Assembly (NCBI GenBank): GCA_051745935.1
Contig: JBNJEM010000418.1
Location: 1 to 7,120 of the forward strand
Length of the DNA: 7,120 nt
Source: JBNJEM01 sp051745935
GTDB taxonomy: Bacteria > Planctomycetota > Planctomycetia > Pirellulales > Pirellulaceae
Direction of reading: 5' to 3'
Shown: positions 5,549-7,120 of the stretch, in pieces
Numbering within the stretch: position 1 is the stretch's first letter
How the letters are laid out: each line of letters starts with the position of its first letter
Translations under genes and position numbers: made by a program
The notes under the pieces: generated by a model
The model's database searches: none
Seen by the model: only the letters and a program-made list of their open reading frames with translations
What the model was told of the DNA's origin: nothing

Positions 5549-5664
5549 ATGCCACGGGCTTGTCCCCTGGTCCGTTACGTTCCACGCTACCGACGGGCAG
5601 CAGTGGTGTGTCTGAGCGGTTCGTGGCGGCGAACATGAACCACCACGGGACAAGACCGTGGCAT
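5549..5664. repeat. Inverted pair of REP-like palindromes (REPIN-type element)
   Basis: Two 23-nt arms, 5549-5571 and 5642-5664, are inverted copies matching at 21 of 23 positions, with 70 nt between them. Each arm is itself a small palindrome: the right arm has a perfect stem CCACGG/CCGTGG (5643-5648 and 5656-5661) with a 7-nt loop, and the left arm has a 7-bp stem with one mismatch (5552-5558 and 5564-5570). Short palindromes in inverted pairs are the architecture of REPINs, non-autonomous repeats moved by RAYT (IS200-like) transposases and normally dispersed in many intergenic copies. This region, about 323 nt without a gene between gvpG and the next gvp gene, is a typical landing place. 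Copy number in the genome is not visible here. Confidence 0.6.
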
Positions 5665-5758
5665 CCATGCGGTCTATGCGTCTCCCGGCCGTGTAGCGGC
5701 GCCCGTGAACGGCTACGCCGCCGCTGACCATCGCCTCGCCTGAAGGAAAGGAATCGCC

Positions 5759-5998
5759 ATGGAACCCCAAGCCGACGTTGCCGAGTACGAGGATTGTACC
5801 GTGCTCGAACTCGTCGATCGTCTCTTGAATCAAGGGGTCGTGCTGTCCGGTGATCTGGCCATCTCCGTCGCCGATATCGAACTGATCTACGCACGCCTGC
5901 AATTAAGCCTCTCCTCGGTGGAAACCGCCCGCCAAGCCGGCTGGTACACGCGAATGCGGACCCCCTCCGGTGCCCAGCCGGTACGGCAACACGGCTGA
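5759..5998 (+). CDS. gvpS: Minor GvpA-fold protein, GvpS/GvpM-like
   Basis: 79 residues. The central core TVLELVDRLLNQGVVLSGDL (14-33), AISVADIELIYARLQLSLSS (34-53) and VETARQAG is the GvpA/J/M/S fold. GDLAIS replaces the DAW.K.S of GvpA, which places it in the minor-subunit group rather than GvpA itself. Bacillus GvpS has the same 'KGDL.ISIAGVDLVY..LR.L.SSVET' pattern and, as here, lies between gvpG/L and gvpK; other clusters call this gene gvpA2 or gvpM. Such proteins are minor components thought to act in nucleation or at the tips. Purine-rich GAAGGAAAGGAA lies just upstream of the ATG. The final 18 residues are basic and not conserved. The stop TGA lies inside a GAGGAG-containing stretch upstream of gvpK. 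Confidence 0.9.
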   Translation: MEPQADVAEYEDCTVLELVDRLLNQGVVLSGDLAISVADIELIYARLQLSLSSVETARQAGWYTRMRTPSGAQPVRQHG

Positions 5999-6032
5999 GG
6001 AGCACGTGCTCTTTCCCCATCGGATATCGCCC

Positions 6033-6383
6033 ATGACGAATTGCAACAAACTGTTTCCCGACCTGACCGGAGCCGAACCGGATGCTCAGTCACCCGTGGA
6101 GGACATGTTGGGCGACTTGCCATCCAAGATCAAACTCGAACCGGAAAACGTGCGTAATGGCCTGGCTCAACTGGTCCTGTCCATCGTCGAATTGCTCCGG
6201 GAATTGCTGGAACGGCAAGCGCTGCGGCGGATAGATTCCGGTTCACTCACCACGGCCGAGGTCGAACGCGTGGGTGAGACATTCCTCCAGCTCGCGGAGG
6301 AAATCGAAAAGCTAAAGGAATACTTCAGTTTCACCGATGAAGACCTTAATCTGGACCTCGGTCCACTTGGTCGGTTGCGCTAG
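6033..6383 (+). CDS. gvpK: Gas vesicle protein GvpK
   Basis: 116 residues from the ATG at 6033. The conserved block is clear: KLEPENVRNGLAQLVLSIVE (34-53), LLRELLERQALRRIDSGSLT (54-73), EVERVGETFLQLAEEIEKLK (76-95) and the signature DEDLNLDLGPLGRL (102-115). GvpK is a small helical protein essential for vesicle assembly in most systems. The start is uncertain: the frame is open further upstream, and a GTG at 6006 sits 3 nt after GAGGAG, closer than usual, while the ATG at 6033 has only a weak GGAT site. I prefer 6033 because the extra residues are unlike GvpK, but initiation at 6006, coupled to the end of the upstream gene, is possible. Confidence 0.94.
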   Translation: MTNCNKLFPDLTGAEPDAQSPVEDMLGDLPSKIKLEPENVRNGLAQLVLSIVELLRELLERQALRRIDSGSLTTAEVERVGETFLQLAEEIEKLKEYFSFTDEDLNLDLGPLGRLR

Positions 6384-6402
6384 CGAAGGAGGGGCGAAGA
6401 TC

Positions 6403-6804
6403 ATGGCTCAAGCACGGCAGATAACTCGAAGCACCCATGGGGACAGCCTCGCGGATATCATGGAGCGGGTTCTCACCACCGGAGTGGTTATCGCGGGTGA
6501 CATTCGGATCAAGCTGTGTGACGTGGAACTTTTGAGCATCCAGCTTCGTTTGTTGATCTGTTCCGTCGAGAAAGCACGAGAGCTTGGCATAAGCTGGTGG
6601 TGGGAGGAACAGCCATCCTCAGCCGATCCGCCGTCGAACCTTGACAACGCCCGAACTCCTCTTTCCGTCTCCGATGCCTCGGCCCGAAAGCCTCTTCCCG
6701 TATCGGATACCTCGGCCCGGAACCCGTGGGAAGAGTACAAGAACTTCCGGGAGTTCAAGCGATCGCAATACGCGATGCGTGCCTCGGAAAAAGGATCCGG
6801 CTAA
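6403..6804 (+). CDS. gvpJ: Minor gas vesicle protein GvpJ with repeat-bearing C-terminal extension
   Basis: 133 residues. Residues 14-66 are a GvpA-fold core of the GvpJ type: DSLADIMERVLTTGVVIAGD, then IRIKLCDVELLSIQLRLLIC and SVEKARELGISWW. The GvpJ of Bacillus has the matching 'GVVIAGDI.V.I.DVELLTIKIRL..ASVDKAKE.G..WW' and also follows gvpK. GvpJ is a minor component needed to start vesicle formation. After the core comes a disordered tail with two 11-residue tandem repeats, ARTPLSVSDAS (83-93) and ARKPLPVSDTS (94-104), and a third start ARNP, followed by a charged helix (109-125, EEYKNFREFKRSQYA). The start at 6403 is set by GAAGGAGGGG about 9 nt upstream; the open frame before it overlaps gvpK. 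Confidence 0.92.
   Translation: MAQARQITRSTHGDSLADIMERVLTTGVVIAGDIRIKLCDVELLSIQLRLLICSVEKARELGISWWWEEQPSSADPPSNLDNARTPLSVSDASARKPLPVSDTSARNPWEEYKNFREFKRSQYAMRASEKGSG
6649..6714 (+). repeat. 33-bp tandem repeat inside gvpJ (two units plus partial third)
   Basis: Unit one (6649-6681) and unit two (6682-6714) match at 27 of 33 positions and begin a third at 6715 (GCCCGGAACCCG). The period is exactly 11 codons, so the repeat keeps the gvpJ frame. Several differences fall at third positions while the ARxPLxVSDxS pattern is kept, so the duplication looks old and selected at the protein level. Confidence 0.75.
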
Positions 6805-6903
6805 ACTTCGACACGAAGCCAGTTCAGCGACATGCTGGGAACAGGAAGTCCCGGCAGGCGTAGTGAGGCGCCGTAACTTGTTCGACGTTCCAGGAGGGAA
6901 CCG

Positions 6904-7120
6904 ATGCAGCGGAATTCGAGTGAGGCGCGTATCGCCCCAACGACCTCAGGGGCTCTTCACCGTCCGAAGTTGGCGATCGGGATTATTCTGACAAGTGCCG
7001 TCCTCGCGGCCACGCCCCAACTCACCGCTGGTGTCAACGTATCCCCGAGCGTAAGCACCTCTCTTGAGATGCACGGGGACTATATCAGCACTGGCGTCAG
7101 CAATAACGGAACCTTGGGCG
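6904..7120 (+). CDS. Secreted protein of unknown function, N-terminal fragment (cut by window edge)
   Basis: Only the first 72 codons are present; the frame is open to the right edge. The N-terminus is long and polar with basic residues before the membrane part (HRPK, 19-22), followed by a hydrophobic stretch LAIGIILTSAVLAATP (23-38) and a small-residue region fitting signal peptidase I cleavage (after VLA at residue 35, or after LTA at 42). The mature start (GVNVSPSVSTSLEMHGDYIS, 43-62, then TGVSNNGTLG) is Ser/Thr/Asn/Gly-rich, like the start of beta-strand-rich exported or surface proteins, including PEP-CTERM or autotransporter passenger types. AGGAGG at about 6892-6897 supports the ATG at 6904. 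It begins 99 nt after gvpJ with no clear terminator between, so read-through is possible. No link to gas vesicles can be seen. Confidence 0.75.
   Translation, partial: MQRNSSEARIAPTTSGALHRPKLAIGIILTSAVLAATPQLTAGVNVSPSVSTSLEMHGDYISTGVSNNGTLG

Noticed and set aside
5344..6020. Open frames on either strand across the gvpG-gvpS gap
   Set aside because: They are Arg/Ser-rich and antisense to, or out of frame with, gvpG and gvpS; the gap is better explained by the repeat pair.
6806..6818. CTTCG-ACA-CGAAG hairpin after gvpJ as a terminator
   Set aside because: The stem is only 5 bp, has a 3-nt loop and no T-run; it is too weak to call.
6641..6991. 116-codon frame overlapping the gvpJ tail and the start of the secreted protein
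   Set aside because: It is out of frame with two well supported genes and its composition is poor.

Overview
This window is most of a bacterial gas vesicle (gvp) gene cluster. Gas vesicles are hollow, gas-filled protein shells that give aquatic or stratified-habitat cells buoyancy. The DNA is GC-rich with C/G-ending codons, clear Shine-Dalgarno sites sit before nearly every gene, and the gene set is the bacterial one (A, N, F/L, G, S/M, K, J, H). A Gram-negative aquatic bacterium fits best. The REP-type inverted repeat pair at 5549-5664 and the secreted protein at the right edge made me think of Planctomycetota, but that is only an impression from memory.

Left part, minus strand (1-777): gvpH, a gas vesicle protein with an Hsp20/alpha-crystallin domain, is followed 39 nt downstream by the start of a CDC48/VAT-type AAA ATPase that runs off the left edge. 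These look like a two-gene chaperone/unfoldase operon. A 628-nt gene-free region (778-1405) separates it from the divergent plus-strand genes and probably holds promoters for both directions.

Plus strand (1406-6804): gvpA (main shell subunit), a coiled-coil protein in the gvpC position, gvpN (MoxR-like AAA+ ATPase), a basic coiled-coil protein in the gvpV position, a GvpO-like protein, a small zinc-ribbon protein, gvpF/L, gvpG, a GvpS/M-like minor shell protein, gvpK and gvpJ. The order recalls the A1-C-N-V-F-G-A2-K-A3 layout of enterobacterial clusters, with the GvpO-like and zinc-ribbon genes inserted between V and F. The likely division of labour is that GvpA forms the ribs; GvpJ and the S/M-like protein are minor GvpA-fold proteins for nucleation or the tips; GvpF, G and K are assembly factors; GvpN is an ATP-driven expansion factor; and GvpH plus the CDC48-like ATPase would hold or remodel aggregation-prone subunits.

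Non-coding structure: a long imperfect stem-loop follows gvpA (1671-1737), a 7-bp perfect hairpin follows gvpG (5496-5513), and an inverted pair of REP-like palindromes lies between gvpG and the next gene. Right edge (6904-7120): the start of a gene for a protein with a signal peptide, unrelated to known Gvp proteins as far as can be seen.

The cluster itself is of a known kind. The less described parts are the GvpO-like protein, the zinc ribbon, the gvpH-CDC48 pairing, the repeat-bearing GvpJ tail and the small open frames at 2135-2230 and 5103-5171.
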